A stretch of DNA of 64,000 nucleotides, from assembly GCF_001651035.1 (NCBI RefSeq), contig NZ_LXRG01000210.1, positions 1 to 64,000 on the forward strand, written 5' to 3'. The stretch comes from Halomonas sp. ALS9 (lineage in GTDB: Bacteria; Pseudomonadota; Gammaproteobacteria; Pseudomonadales; Halomonadaceae). A program made the position numbers and the translations under genes. Position 1 is the first letter of the stretch, and each line of letters begins with the position of its first letter. Shown here in pieces: positions 34,816 through 44,143 of the stretch. The notes under the pieces are model-generated. The model did not search any database and was not told the DNA's origin. It worked only from the letters and a program-made list of their open reading frames with translations.

Positions 34816-35580
34816 ATGACGTTAAATATCGTGCAGCGCGCACTACCCGGCTGGGGCGTTACTTATGGCCCGCAGGGTAATGGCCCTTTTCCAGCCATCA
34901 TGCTGCTGCATGGTTCTGAAGGCGCGTGGGCAGGGTGGAGCCACCGGGACGCAATGCTATTCGCAGCGCATGGTTTCTTGGCCTTTCCCTATGGCTACTC
35001 AAGCGGCGGTAATGCCTGGAACGCCGGGCATATTATCGATTATCCGCTCGAACGCAGCGCGGAGGCGTTTAAAGCCCTACGAGAATTCCAGTTCGTTGAT
35101 GAACGAGTAGGGCTTTATGGGCTTTCACGCGGCGCCGAGCACGCGTTATTGCTTGGTTCACTGATGGCAAGAGATAAGATCGAAGGGGCGCCAGATGCTA
35201 TCGCGGCTCATAGCCCGCCCGATGTGGTGTGCGGTGCCTTTGATGCACGCAGCTTTCGCGATGCGGGTGACCCCGGCTGGCAAGCGTGGGATGTCAGTAA
35301 ACGCGCTTGGACATGGCAGGGGAGCCATGAAGGCTTATTGCCCACCACACCGATAGCAATTGAGCGCTACCCTGGGCCGCTGTTTCTTTCCCATGGCACC
35401 CAAGACCGAATGTGGTCGGTTGAGATGACCAAGCGTCTGGAACAACGCCTGCGCGAGCATGGCCGCTCCCCAGAAGTTCACTACTACGAAGGTGAAGATC
35501 ATATGCCGAGTAGCTCAGGGCAGAATAAGCACTATGAGCTTTTGCTAGGCTTCTTTTCCAGGAGTTTGATGAAACCTTAA
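34816..35580 (+). CDS. Alpha/beta hydrolase (BAAT/dienelactone-hydrolase-like)
   Basis: A 254-residue cytoplasmic hydrolase. The nucleophile elbow is GLSRGAEHAL (Ser near 108), the acid is in HGTQDRMWSV and the His in EGEDHMPSSS. GLSRGAE resembles the BAAT/acyl-CoA thioester hydrolase C-terminal fold; the general fold is also that of dienelactone hydrolases. The substrate is unknown. It ends at a strong bidirectional terminator. Confidence 0.82.
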   Translation: MTLNIVQRALPGWGVTYGPQGNGPFPAIMLLHGSEGAWAGWSHRDAMLFAAHGFLAFPYGYSSGGNAWNAGHIIDYPLERSAEAFKALREFQFVDERVGLYGLSRGAEHALLLGSLMARDKIEGAPDAIAAHSPPDVVCGAFDARSFRDAGDPGWQAWDVSKRAWTWQGSHEGLLPTTPIAIERYPGPLFLSHGTQDRMWSVEMTKRLEQRLREHGRSPEVHYYEGEDHMPSSSGQNKHYELLLGFFSRSLMKP

Positions 35581-35606
35581 AAAATAACCAGCTAACAGCG
35601 TGTTAT

Positions 35607-35647
35607 AAAAACGGCTGGCTACTTTTTATCTAGCCAGCCGTTTTTTT
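35607..35647. terminator. Bidirectional terminator
   Basis: Eleven-base arms ACGGCTGGCTA (35611-35621) and TAGCCAGCCGT (35631-35641) are flanked by A and T runs, so the hairpin can end both the hydrolase gene (plus) and the amine-oxidation unit (minus). Confidence 0.88.
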
Positions 35648-35665
35648 GCTTTTCTGGCCCTAAAT

Positions 35666-36160
35666 TTATGGCCTAACGGCGGTGACTTCGATTTCTACCA
35701 GCCAGCCGGGATTGACCAGTGCATCGACGACCATCGCGGAGCGAACGGGTAGGTTTGACTGCTCTTCAGTGCCAAAGAACTGCGTATAACCGGCCATGAA
35801 ACCTTGGAAATCGACTGACGCGCCCTCTGGTGCTACCAGAAATGCCTGCATTTTGATGATATCGCCCACGCCTAACCCAAGGCTCTCCAACTGTGCCTCA
35901 ATGCGCTTCATCACCGTGACTGTCTGTTCCTCGGTTGTTCCGAACGCTTCAACACTGTTTTGATCAGCTTCTTCATTAATGACACTAGGAACCGTGCCGC
36001 TGAGATAAACCATTGTCTTATCAGCGGGTACTTCTACTGCTTGAAGTATAGGAAAATCAGAGTTTGGAATAGGGTGGCGAATGATATCTTCAGCTAGTGC
36101 ATTGCTTGCATAGGCAGAAAGAAGTGTTAGGCCAATAATCGTGCTTTTAAAGCTCATCAT
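35666..36160 (-). CDS. Exported RidA family protein
   Basis: A 164-residue RidA-fold protein with a signal peptide (STIIGLTLLSAYASNALAE), unusual because most RidA proteins are cytosolic. The C-terminal PVRSAMVVDALV keeps the Arg that activates water in imine-deaminating RidA. It is the last gene of a run with a Tat-exported flavin amine oxidase and a cytochrome c; hydrolysing the imine product of amine oxidation in the periplasm is the natural inference. Confidence 0.85.
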   Translation of the reverse strand: MMSFKSTIIGLTLLSAYASNALAEDIIRHPIPNSDFPILQAVEVPADKTMVYLSGTVPSVINEEADQNSVEAFGTTEEQTVTVMKRIEAQLESLGLGVGDIIKMQAFLVAPEGASVDFQGFMAGYTQFFGTEEQSNLPVRSAMVVDALVNPGWLVEIEVTAVRP

Positions 36161-36240
36161 GTATTTCCTTTCGGGTGAGTAATGAAAGTAGTCTTTGCTG
36201 CTTTACAGTTTGTTCATCGCTGTATTGCTAATGGAAAACC

Positions 36241-36639
36241 CTAGCGCATACTCTTAACCAGTTCTGCGCTAGCTTGGTTGTCAGCGTAATTGTTGCCAAA
36301 GTTGGTGCGGATAAAGTTCACTACTGAGGCAACTTGCTCGTCATCCAGTAAGCCTCCTAGCGGGGGCATTGCTTTGTGTCCGTGGATAACAAGGCTGATA
36401 GGGTATGCGGTCGCCATCAAACTGGAATTGTTAGTAAGCGCTGGATATTTTCCTGCTCCGTTGGCGCCTTGCCCACTGGGCATATGGCAGCCAGCGCAAA
36501 CGCCTGCATAGATGGAGGCACCATCGGTTTGAGTTAATGTGGCAGGATCGTCAAACCAAGTGCTGGTATCAATGGAGGTCTCCTGCGCGAGGGCCGAAAT
36601 GGAGAGAGTGAGTGCTATTGATGTGATGAGTGCTTTCAT
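36241..36639 (-). CDS. Periplasmic class I cytochrome c
   Basis: A 132-residue protein with a signal peptide (LITSIALTLSISALAQE) and one haem c site CAGCH near residue 53. The likely axial Met is in KAMPPLGGLLDD. It is a small monohaem electron carrier. It lies 12 bases after the flavin amine oxidase gene, so it is the probable electron acceptor of that enzyme. Confidence 0.9.
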   Translation of the reverse strand: MKALITSIALTLSISALAQETSIDTSTWFDDPATLTQTDGASIYAGVCAGCHMPSGQGANGAGKYPALTNNSSLMATAYPISLVIHGHKAMPPLGGLLDDEQVASVVNFIRTNFGNNYADNQASAELVKSMR

Positions 36640-36651
36640 ATCGCGAACTCC

Positions 36652-38238
36652 TCAAGCCTCAGTAATGGTGGTGTGTAGGCGCTCGACCGCATCCAATGCG
36701 GAAAGCACAGCCCCTTCCATCCAGGCAGGAAGGTATGAAATATGCTCACCGGCCATTAGCGTTCGTCCGTCCATTGCGGTGGCATCTAGATAATCCGCTT
36801 CACGGTCTTGCCACAGGCCGTAGCAGCCTAATGTCCATGGGACACGATGCCATGCCACTGAGGCGCCTGTTTTGAACTCGTCGTAATACTGAGGGTGAAT
36901 CTGGGAACCGTACTCCATTACCTTGGCGATACGGTCTTCGGGAGAGAGGGCGTTAAATTGATAGGCGAAGGCGCCCCATGGGTAAGCGGCCAGCAAGACA
37001 GCAGGGCCCTCGCTAAACATATTGTAGGGCGGGTAAGAAATTAGCGTAATGGGTAGATTGGTATAGCTAATGCCGCCATAGATATGTTCATCCTCTTCCC
37101 AAAAGCGTCTTTTAAACTCAATGCCAGCTTTGAAAGCCGAGGCATAAGGCATTGAATCAATGATTTCGCTCATACGCGGAGAGAAGTCGTGGTCGATTTG
37201 GCTGAGCACCGAAAAAGGAATGGTGCAGATGCAGTAATCGGCGGTTTCTATTTGTTCACTACCGCTACCATCAGTTGAAACCCAAGCAGCGTTGACTTGA
37301 TCGCCTTCATGGCTAATGCGGGTAACTTTTGCGTTATAGGTAATCAGTTCGCCAACCTGTGCTTCAAACCCTTTCGCAATCATGTCCATTCCACCCACCG
37401 GCTGGAAAATGGTGGACTGCATGTGTAAGTTGTCGCCAGCGGTAAGGTTACGCCATAACGTTGAGTTCAGTATTTCTGACAGTGAATTGATCTGGGACGG
37501 CGTCGGCTTACCGTCTACACCGCCCCCTTCATGGTGCGCCCAGCCCCGAAAGGCGGAAGACTCAGAGCCAGTCACATACTCAAATCCGTCGTTTAGTGCG
37601 CCATAACGTTTCAGTGCAGCCAAAAGTTTTTCAGCATCTTCGGCGGTAACTTCCTGATCTAATCCTTTTTGATCAACGACTTTGGCAAGTAGCTCTGCCA
37701 CGTGTCCTCTAAAATCAGTGGCTACTTCCTTAAAGCGTTGAGGCTTACCATCAAAGGCCTCAGAGTCGTGTAAGTAGGCGTTGTAGTTGACTTGGATAAA
37801 TGGCTCTAGCTTTACTCCGAAGCGCTTGCAGTAATCCAATACGGCAAAGTGATCAGAGGGGATCCGCCATGGGCCGGGATTTAGGTAGTTGCCTTCTGCA
37901 AAGTCGATATGCTGGGTAAATCCGCCTAACTCGGTGTAGCTGTCTCCTCCACGTAGTGTCCAACAACGGCCACCAGCTTTATCTCGGTATTCAAGGACTT
38001 TTACATTGTAGCCCGCATTGCGCAGCTCAAAAGCTGCCGTCATGCCCGCTAAACCAGCCCCTAAAATTAAGATATTGGTGTTATCGGGAGCTCCCTGAAG
38101 GTTTAAACGCCCCCGCCAATTGGATGGGGAAGCAAAGCCCATTGTACTCATTGCGGAATACATGGCTGCTGCACCGGCCACCGCGCCCACCATGCCCAAA
38201 AAAGATCGACGCGTCACACCTTCTGGATTGAATGACAT
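36652..38238 (-). CDS. Tat-exported flavin amine oxidase/dehydrogenase
   Basis: A 528-residue FAD enzyme. A Tat signal (VTRRSFLGMVGAVAGAAAMY) starts near residue 8; the dinucleotide motif ILGAGLAGMTAAFELRNAG lies near 52; the FAD loop EYRDKAGGRCWTLRGG follows. The C-terminal MAGEHISYLPAWMEGAV closes the FAD site, as in monoamine oxidases. Periplasmic location and the adjacent cytochrome c suggest a dehydrogenase passing electrons to haem rather than an oxygen-using oxidase, as shown for NicA2/CycN. The amine substrate is unknown. Confidence 0.88.
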   Translation of the reverse strand: MSFNPEGVTRRSFLGMVGAVAGAAAMYSAMSTMGFASPSNWRGRLNLQGAPDNTNILILGAGLAGMTAAFELRNAGYNVKVLEYRDKAGGRCWTLRGGDSYTELGGFTQHIDFAEGNYLNPGPWRIPSDHFAVLDYCKRFGVKLEPFIQVNYNAYLHDSEAFDGKPQRFKEVATDFRGHVAELLAKVVDQKGLDQEVTAEDAEKLLAALKRYGALNDGFEYVTGSESSAFRGWAHHEGGGVDGKPTPSQINSLSEILNSTLWRNLTAGDNLHMQSTIFQPVGGMDMIAKGFEAQVGELITYNAKVTRISHEGDQVNAAWVSTDGSGSEQIETADYCICTIPFSVLSQIDHDFSPRMSEIIDSMPYASAFKAGIEFKRRFWEEDEHIYGGISYTNLPITLISYPPYNMFSEGPAVLLAAYPWGAFAYQFNALSPEDRIAKVMEYGSQIHPQYYDEFKTGASVAWHRVPWTLGCYGLWQDREADYLDATAMDGRTLMAGEHISYLPAWMEGAVLSALDAVERLHTTITEA

Positions 38239-38602
38239 TGCTACCTCGCTATGAAGTCAAAGGCAGGCAAGTAGAGTCCTTTCAGAAGCGCGATGTCGTC
38301 CTACTGCAGCAGGCGCTGTGATGAACGAATTTGCAGGGCTCTAATTATCTGGCCTATATACGAAACATTTGAACGTATGCAGGTGATGTGCCAAATTAAA
38401 TTAACCCTTTGTTTTGGTTATATAAGTGAAAGTTTATACATGCTTTGAAGTCAATAAGAACTGGTAGAAACATTCAACCTAGTGCATGTTTCTAGGGAAT
38501 ATCTCCGCTTTGGTGCGAAAAGAAGTTTGTATTGGTAAGTGGATGCCTGCCTTTGATTGGCGTTGTATGTGGCGTCACCCTCCAGCACTTTTCTGCCCAC
38601 CC

Positions 38603-38632
38603 AAAAAGCCCCTCTTGGTAGCCAAGAGGCTT
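38603..38632 (-). terminator. Terminator of the LplT-PlsC-Aas gene
   Basis: Arms CCTCTTGG (38611-38618) and CCAAGAGG (38622-38629) enclose a three-base loop. On the minus strand the hairpin is followed by GGGGCTTTTTGGG. It is about 95 bases past the stop. Confidence 0.65.
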
Positions 38633-38665
38633 GCTGGATTCTGAGCTGTGATATTGCGAGGAGCG

Positions 38666-38706
38666 AGTGCTGTACAGCGAGTAGCGATGCTTTGCTGTAC
38701 AGCACT
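38666..38706. repeat. 13-base perfect inverted repeat with self-palindromic arms
   Basis: AGTGCTGTACAGC (38666-38678) and GCTGTACAGCACT (38694-38706) are exact inverse copies around 15 bases. Each arm contains the palindrome GCTGTACAGC. Flanking GAGCGAGT and AGCGAGTAGCGA add short direct repeats. It has the look of a small mosaic intergenic repeat. Confidence 0.6.
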
Positions 38707-38722
38707 AGTTGGTGCTTTTTTA
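38701..38722 (+). terminator. Plus-strand terminator-like hairpin without a gene
   Basis: AGCAC-TAGTTG-GTGCT is followed by six T on the plus strand. No plus-strand gene ends here, so it may end an unannotated small RNA. Confidence 0.45.
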
Positions 38723-41700
38723 TTACTTCAGCTCTTCCTCTATCAGTTCTTGAGCCAAACGTTTCGCCCCTGCGAAATCTGCCTTGCCAGAGCCTAGATG
38801 AGGAACGGTCTCCACCGTAAACCAGTGGCTGGGGATCATCATGGATGAGGTGCCGTTGGCGAGCATCGCGGTCTTAACGGTTTTGGCATCCAGCGCTGTT
38901 TCTGACAGCAGCACAATGCGCTCACCTTTGCGGCTATCGGGAAGGCTAACCGCCATCACCGCCGTATCTGTATCTTCCAGAGCCGCTTTAACCGCTGCCT
39001 CAACCGCGCTGAGGCTGATCATTTCGCCACCGATCTTGGCGAAGCGGGCGTAACGGTCAATCAGGGTCAAAAAGCCATCTTCGTCGATAAAGCCTTTATC
39101 TCCTGTGATGTACCAGCGGTGGTCATCGGCCTCGTGGAGTGCCTTGGCCGTACGCTCGGCGTCATTGAGGTAGCCTTGCATGATCTGCGGGCCGCTGATC
39201 AATATCATGCCCGCCTCGCCGGTAGCCAACTCTTCAAAACTCTCCGGGTCGACGATCTTGAAGCTGGTGCCGGGCAGCGGCATACCCACGGTGCTTGGCT
39301 TGCTGCCCCGCTGCACCTGTTGATAGTGAACGCCCATGGCATCGGGAAGGTTGACCGAAGCGACGGGGGCAATTTCAGTGGCGCCGTAGCCTTCATATAT
39401 GGGTTTGTGGAATTTCAGCGCAAAGCTTTCGCGCACGTTGTCATCAAGCTTCTCGGCCCCGGCCACAACCACTCGCAGGCTTTCCAGCATTAATGGGTGC
39501 ACTTTTGAGCTGCGTACGAACAGCCTTAAAAAGCTGGAGGTGCCAAACATGATAGTGGCCTTGTGCTTGGCAATCGCGCCCGCAATGCCAGGGGCATCGG
39601 TGGGGTCGGGGTGGCATACCAGCGGCAGCCCTTCAATCAGCGGGAGTAACTGGGTGACCGTAAGGCCAAAGGCGTGAAACAGCGGCAGTGAGCCCATTAC
39701 CACGTCGTTGCTCTGAGTGTTAAGCACGTCAGAGGTCTGTTTGATATTGGCCATCAGGTTGCGGTGGCTGAGCATCACACCCTTGGGCGCGCCTTCGCTC
39801 CCGCTTGAGAACAAAATCGCCGCCGTGGCGTCGGTATCATGGCTGCGGCAGAAGCAGCGCTGAAGTAGCCAAGTCGGCAATATGCGCACCGCAAGCCAAG
39901 TGCTCAAACGCTCGGCGTGGCCAATCGTGGTTTGCAGGTCTTCTAAAAAAACCACCTGCTTCCCGCTCAGTAGCTGGTTAACGTCGAGACCACGCTGCTC
40001 AAGCTTTTTCACAAATCGCTGTGAGGTGAACACGGTGGTAATTTCAGCCTGGGAAAGGGCAGAAGAGAGCGCCGCTTGGTCGGCGGTGTAATTAAGATTT
40101 ACCAGCGTCTTACCCGCCAGTAGCGTGGCCATATTGGCGATAACCCCGCCACTGCTGGTCGGCAGCAGTAGGCCGACGTTCTGTCCTGGGTTGAGCTTGC
40201 GAACACGTTTTGCTAACAGGAGGCTGGCGGTGAGTGCCTGGCTTGCGTTGAGTGGGCGGCCCAGGGTATCTGCCAGAGCAAGGTCGCTAGGGCGGCGCTT
40301 AACGCTTTGAATCCAGGCATCTGGCAGGGTGGGTAGCTCATCCATGGCCCGCTGCCAGGAACGGGTAGCCTGTTCAAAGATGCGCCGTTTAAGCACATCA
40401 GCGGGGGTATCTTTGGGCAGCGGTTTGCCAAACGCGACCACAACCGAGCGGTGCAGCGGCGCGTTGCGCAGCTCTTTTAACTTGCTGGACGAGCGGGAGA
40501 ACTGGCTGCCCCACAGACCGCGCAGGTAGAAAGGTACGATTTTTACATCGGGGTTGGCCATTTCACAGGCGCGCTCATAGCCGCGGCGGAACTCACCCAG
40601 CTGGCCAGTGCGGCTGATCGCCCCTTCAGGAAACAGGCACACCACCTCGCCTGCGTTGAGCTGTTCCGCCACATCGGCTAGCGCCTGTTCGGCACCGCTG
40701 CCGCGCTCAATGGGAATACAGCCGAGGGCTTTGAAGAACCAGCGCAGGTACCAGCGCTGATAAACCGATCTGAGCATCACAAAGCGCACGGGGCGGGGGC
40801 TGGCAATCTGCACCATGGCCCAATCTACCCAACTGATATGGTTGCCCAATAGCAGCACACCGCCCTGGGCGGGCAGGTTTTGCAAGCCATGAACGTTGAC
40901 GCGGTAGCGGCGTGTCAGCAGGAAGCTCAACAGAAAGCGCACCAGACTTTGCGGCAGCTTAACAATGGTGTAGCCGCCGCCGACCATCGCCACCGTGGCA
41001 ATGAGTAACAGCAAGTAATGACTATCCACACCCGCTAAAGCGAACAGCGCCGTGAGCAGCAAAAAGCCCAACATGGCGATGTTTTGAATCCAGTTGTTGG
41101 CGGCCAGCACGGTGCCTAGTTCGTTGTCGGCGGCGTGAAACTGAATCAGCGCGTTAAGCGGTACGATAAATAGCCCACCCATCATGCCGATAAACACAAA
41201 GTTCAGCGCTTGGCCAACAGGCGTGGTTAACAGCGGCAGACACCATAGCCCCACGGCTACCCCGACAGCGCCGACAGGGATCAAGCCTGTCTCTATGCGG
41301 TTATGTGAAAACTTGCTGGCCAGCATGGAACCCAGTGCAATCCCGATACCGCTAGCCGCCAGAATACCTTGCAGCACCAGGGTGTTGTCGATACTTAACG
41401 CATCTTTGGCATAGGCAGGAAAGGCGGCGAGAAGCACTTGGCCCACCGACCAGAAGGTGGCCAGACCGATAATCGAGAGCCTGATGACCGGCTGGCGGGC
41501 GATAATCTTCAGATTGTCTTTCAGGGCAGCGCCCTTAATGTAGCGATGCCAGGTGAGCGGAGTATCAGGGCGCGTGGTGTTATCCAGCGGCAGACGATAA
41601 AGCGTTGCCACCTGAATAGCGCTGTTAAGCACCAGTAGCCAGCCCAGTGGCGCTATCTGGCGCAACAGCTGCGCTGGGGTTTGGTCAGTAGGTGTTACCC

Positions 41701-42193
41701 AGGTTTCAAACAGCGCGGTAAACGCCACGGTGCCTGCCAGAATGGCGCCAATGGTGACGGCCTGAATCAACCCGTTGGCTTCTGCCAGGCGCGGCTTGCC
41801 GAACAACCCTTTCACTAAGCCGTATTTGGCCGGTGAGTAGAAGGCCGACTGAATAGCCAGCAGCAGCGTCATCGCGAATGCCAGCCAAAACCAGCCCTGA
41901 TAGTAAGCAGCCGTAATGCCCAGAGAAACCGCCACCGCTGCCCAGGCAGAGATGCGTAAAACGCGCACCTTGGGGTAGCTGTCTGCCACGTGGCCCGCCG
42001 GGCTAAACAGTACAATAAACGGCAGCAGGATAAGCCCGTTAACCAGCGCGGTAAGTACGACCTGGGTTTCGCCATCGTAACTTTTGAAGATCGTGTTCTG
42101 AATGACGATCTTGTGCCCCAAATCCACAAAGGCATTGAGAAAGATGGCGATCAGATAGGGCCAAGCGCCCTTTAAGTGCAGCAGTCGATGCAT
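38723..42193 (-). CDS. LplT-PlsC-Aas fusion: lysophospholipid flippase, acyltransferase, acyl-ACP synthetase
   Basis: A 1156-residue three-part protein. Residues 1-415 form a 12-helix MFS flippase like LplT. Residues about 430-610 are a PlsC acyltransferase with NHISWVDWAM (HX4D) and LFPEGAISRTG. Residues about 640-1156 are an AMP-dependent acyl-ACP synthetase with the P-loop FSSGSEGAPKGVMLSHRNL, YGATE and YITGDKGFIDEDGFL. E. coli encodes the flippase (LplT) separately from Aas (PlsC plus synthetase). The protein should import lysophospholipids and re-acylate them. Divergent to an HTH regulator. Confidence 0.92.
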   Translation of the reverse strand: MHRLLHLKGAWPYLIAIFLNAFVDLGHKIVIQNTIFKSYDGETQVVLTALVNGLILLPFIVLFSPAGHVADSYPKVRVLRISAWAAVAVSLGITAAYYQGWFWLAFAMTLLLAIQSAFYSPAKYGLVKGLFGKPRLAEANGLIQAVTIGAILAGTVAFTALFETWVTPTDQTPAQLLRQIAPLGWLLVLNSAIQVATLYRLPLDNTTRPDTPLTWHRYIKGAALKDNLKIIARQPVIRLSIIGLATFWSVGQVLLAAFPAYAKDALSIDNTLVLQGILAASGIGIALGSMLASKFSHNRIETGLIPVGAVGVAVGLWCLPLLTTPVGQALNFVFIGMMGGLFIVPLNALIQFHAADNELGTVLAANNWIQNIAMLGFLLLTALFALAGVDSHYLLLLIATVAMVGGGYTIVKLPQSLVRFLLSFLLTRRYRVNVHGLQNLPAQGGVLLLGNHISWVDWAMVQIASPRPVRFVMLRSVYQRWYLRWFFKALGCIPIERGSGAEQALADVAEQLNAGEVVCLFPEGAISRTGQLGEFRRGYERACEMANPDVKIVPFYLRGLWGSQFSRSSSKLKELRNAPLHRSVVVAFGKPLPKDTPADVLKRRIFEQATRSWQRAMDELPTLPDAWIQSVKRRPSDLALADTLGRPLNASQALTASLLLAKRVRKLNPGQNVGLLLPTSSGGVIANMATLLAGKTLVNLNYTADQAALSSALSQAEITTVFTSQRFVKKLEQRGLDVNQLLSGKQVVFLEDLQTTIGHAERLSTWLAVRILPTWLLQRCFCRSHDTDATAAILFSSGSEGAPKGVMLSHRNLMANIKQTSDVLNTQSNDVVMGSLPLFHAFGLTVTQLLPLIEGLPLVCHPDPTDAPGIAGAIAKHKATIMFGTSSFLRLFVRSSKVHPLMLESLRVVVAGAEKLDDNVRESFALKFHKPIYEGYGATEIAPVASVNLPDAMGVHYQQVQRGSKPSTVGMPLPGTSFKIVDPESFEELATGEAGMILISGPQIMQGYLNDAERTAKALHEADDHRWYITGDKGFIDEDGFLTLIDRYARFAKIGGEMISLSAVEAAVKAALEDTDTAVMAVSLPDSRKGERIVLLSETALDAKTVKTAMLANGTSSMMIPSHWFTVETVPHLGSGKADFAGAKRLAQELIEEELK

Positions 42194-42352
42194 CGTTGTG
42201 TAGCCTTATAAATCCCCGTAAGTGGTAGCACTTTCGCTATGAGGCTTACTTGTTGCAACCCATTTGCACAAAGTTGTGATATGAGTGCTTCTTGGTAGCA
42301 TTATGCGATACTTTTATGTGTAATGCCTTCCGTGCCCCCTAATGAGGTTTCT

Positions 42353-43102
42353 ATGTCTCAAGCCGACTCTCTGATTGAAACGCTAAAACGCCAGCTGCGC
42401 GTTCAGGGTAAAACCTACGCCGATGTTGCCCGGTGGTTAGCGCTGAGCGAGGCCTCGGTGAAGCGCCTGTTCGCTGAAAAGCACTTTACGCTGGCGCGGC
42501 TGGAGTGCATCTGTGATCAGCTTAACCTTGAGTTCGCTGAGCTGGTGCAGGCCATGCAGGCAGGGGAGCAGCGCCTACAGGAACTGACTCAGGCCCAGGA
42601 GCAAAGTATCGTCGATGACCGCGAGCTGTTCCTGGTAGCCGTGTGCGTTATCAATGGCTATAGCTTCGACGAAATTCATCACCAGTACCAGCTAAGTGAA
42701 CCGGAGTGTACCCGGCAGTTACTCAAGCTTGAGCGGCTTCAGTTGATTGAGCTACTCCCCGGCAACCGCATCAGACGTAGGGTAGCCGCTAATTTTCGCT
42801 GGCGGGCGGGCGGGCCGATCCAGCGTTTCTTTCAGCAGCATATTGCCAACGAGTTTTTCCGCTCCCGTTTTGATAGCGACAGCGAAAAGCTGATGGTACT
42901 CAATGGCTTGCTGTCGCCCGCGGGTAATGCCGAATGGCAGCAGACCATGCAGCGTCTTGCTAAAGAGTTCCACTCCCTGTGTGAAAGAGAAAGTGGGCTG
43001 CCTATTCACCAGCGGTTTGGCACCACGTCAGTGCTGGCGGTAAGGCAGTGGCAGTATGGGCTGTTTCAGGATTACAAACGAGAAGCCGAGGCAAAGCCCT
43101 AA
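42353..43102 (+). CDS. Helix-turn-helix transcriptional regulator
   Basis: A 249-residue regulator. Residues 1-75 form an Xre-type HTH (KTYADVARWLALSEASVKRL, FTLARLECICDQLNLEF), followed by a second HTH-like segment (GYSFDEIHHQYQLSEPECTR) and a C-terminal region of about 100 residues of unknown role. GAGGT precedes the ATG at 42353. It is divergent from the LplT-PlsC-Aas gene, so it may control phospholipid repair, by position only. Confidence 0.8.
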   Translation: MSQADSLIETLKRQLRVQGKTYADVARWLALSEASVKRLFAEKHFTLARLECICDQLNLEFAELVQAMQAGEQRLQELTQAQEQSIVDDRELFLVAVCVINGYSFDEIHHQYQLSEPECTRQLLKLERLQLIELLPGNRIRRRVAANFRWRAGGPIQRFFQQHIANEFFRSRFDSDSEKLMVLNGLLSPAGNAEWQQTMQRLAKEFHSLCERESGLPIHQRFGTTSVLAVRQWQYGLFQDYKREAEAKP

Positions 43103-44034
43103 AGCGTTGCGCCACGAAAGCGAGCGGCTTCTTGCTCGAGCCACTCGATGAAGCGTGCCACCGCCGGTGGTGTTACGCCTTCACAAGGCAGAATCAGTTC
43201 ATAGGCAAATGGTGAGGTGAGCGGGTAGTGCTCCGCAAAGGGACGTACCAACACCCCGCTAGCGAGCCGGTCAGCCACCAGTGGGTAGCTGGCCAGTACC
43301 ACGCCCTGCCCGGCCATAGCCTGATCGAGCGCCAAACTGTAGAGCGAGTATTGGCGCTGGTGGGGGATCTTCTTGATTGCCACCCCGGCGTTTTTAAACC
43401 AATCGCGCCAGCTTGGGATCGGGTGACCCGCATGGCTGCACCAATCAACGGTGAGCAGTGTCTGGGCCAGCAGGTCTTCGGGCGTGCGTATATTTTCCTG
43501 CGCTAACAGGGTGGGCGAGCAAACAGGAAAGAGGGTGTCTTCAAACAGACGCTGGCTGGTGACGCCGGGCCAGGGCCCCTGGCCGTAGCGTAACGATAAG
43601 CGCGCCCGGTTGGGCATCCATAGCGGCGGCGTCAAGCGCGCCTCGGCATCCAGTGAGATCTCTATTTTCCGCTCATTGGCTTCAAAACCGGGTAAGCGAG
43701 GGAGTAGCCAAAGCTGTAGGAAAGAAGGTGGCGCACTCAATAGCAAACGAAAAGCATCCTCGGAGCGCTCGGTGACGTTCTGCACGCCGCTGGCGATACG
43801 CAAAAGACCCGCTTGCACATCTTCAGCAAGCCCCCGGCCTGCTTCGGTCGCACACACGCCATTGGCATGCCGTTCGAATAGCACCACGCCCAAGTGATCT
43901 TCTAGCTGTTTCACCTGTCGGCTAACGGCGCCAGGGGTCACCCCTAAACGATAGGCGGCGGCTTTGAAGCTATTTTCTCGCACCGCTTCGGCAAACGCGC
44001 GCAGCGCATTCAGCGGTAGCCTTTCAATTCGCAT
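43099..44034 (-). CDS. LysR family regulator, GcvA-like
   Basis: A 311-residue LysR protein of the GcvA-like group, with LPLNALRAFAEAVRENSFKA at the start, then GVTPGAVSRQVKQLEDHLGV and LFERHANGVCATEAG. The effector domain runs from about residue 95. Two close ATGs (44034, 44046) are possible; the first gives the family N-terminus. It is divergent from an EamA transporter, and its stop overlaps that of the convergent HTH gene. Confidence 0.88.
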   Translation of the reverse strand: MRIERLPLNALRAFAEAVRENSFKAAAYRLGVTPGAVSRQVKQLEDHLGVVLFERHANGVCATEAGRGLAEDVQAGLLRIASGVQNVTERSEDAFRLLLSAPPSFLQLWLLPRLPGFEANERKIEISLDAEARLTPPLWMPNRARLSLRYGQGPWPGVTSQRLFEDTLFPVCSPTLLAQENIRTPEDLLAQTLLTVDWCSHAGHPIPSWRDWFKNAGVAIKKIPHQRQYSLYSLALDQAMAGQGVVLASYPLVADRLASGVLVRPFAEHYPLTSPFAYELILPCEGVTPPAVARFIEWLEQEAARFRGATL

Positions 44035-44143
44035 AGCATGTCTCATAGCATGACTTTTCCTAAGCCTAGGCCCGATAAGTAATCGTTTGTATGCCGTTTC
44101 GCTTCCTGCTGCAATGAGCGCCTTGATGTTATAGGAGCTCACC

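Larger units (their letters stand above)
38239..38722. other. Repeat-rich intergenic region, possible sRNA locus
   Basis: No protein gene is visible. The left part is AT-rich and should carry the promoter of the amine oxidase gene (a TATATAA lies on the minus strand near 38420). The right part has three stem structures, including a 13-base inverted repeat, a minus-strand terminator for the acyltransferase gene and a plus-strand terminator that no annotated gene uses. Confidence 0.5.
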
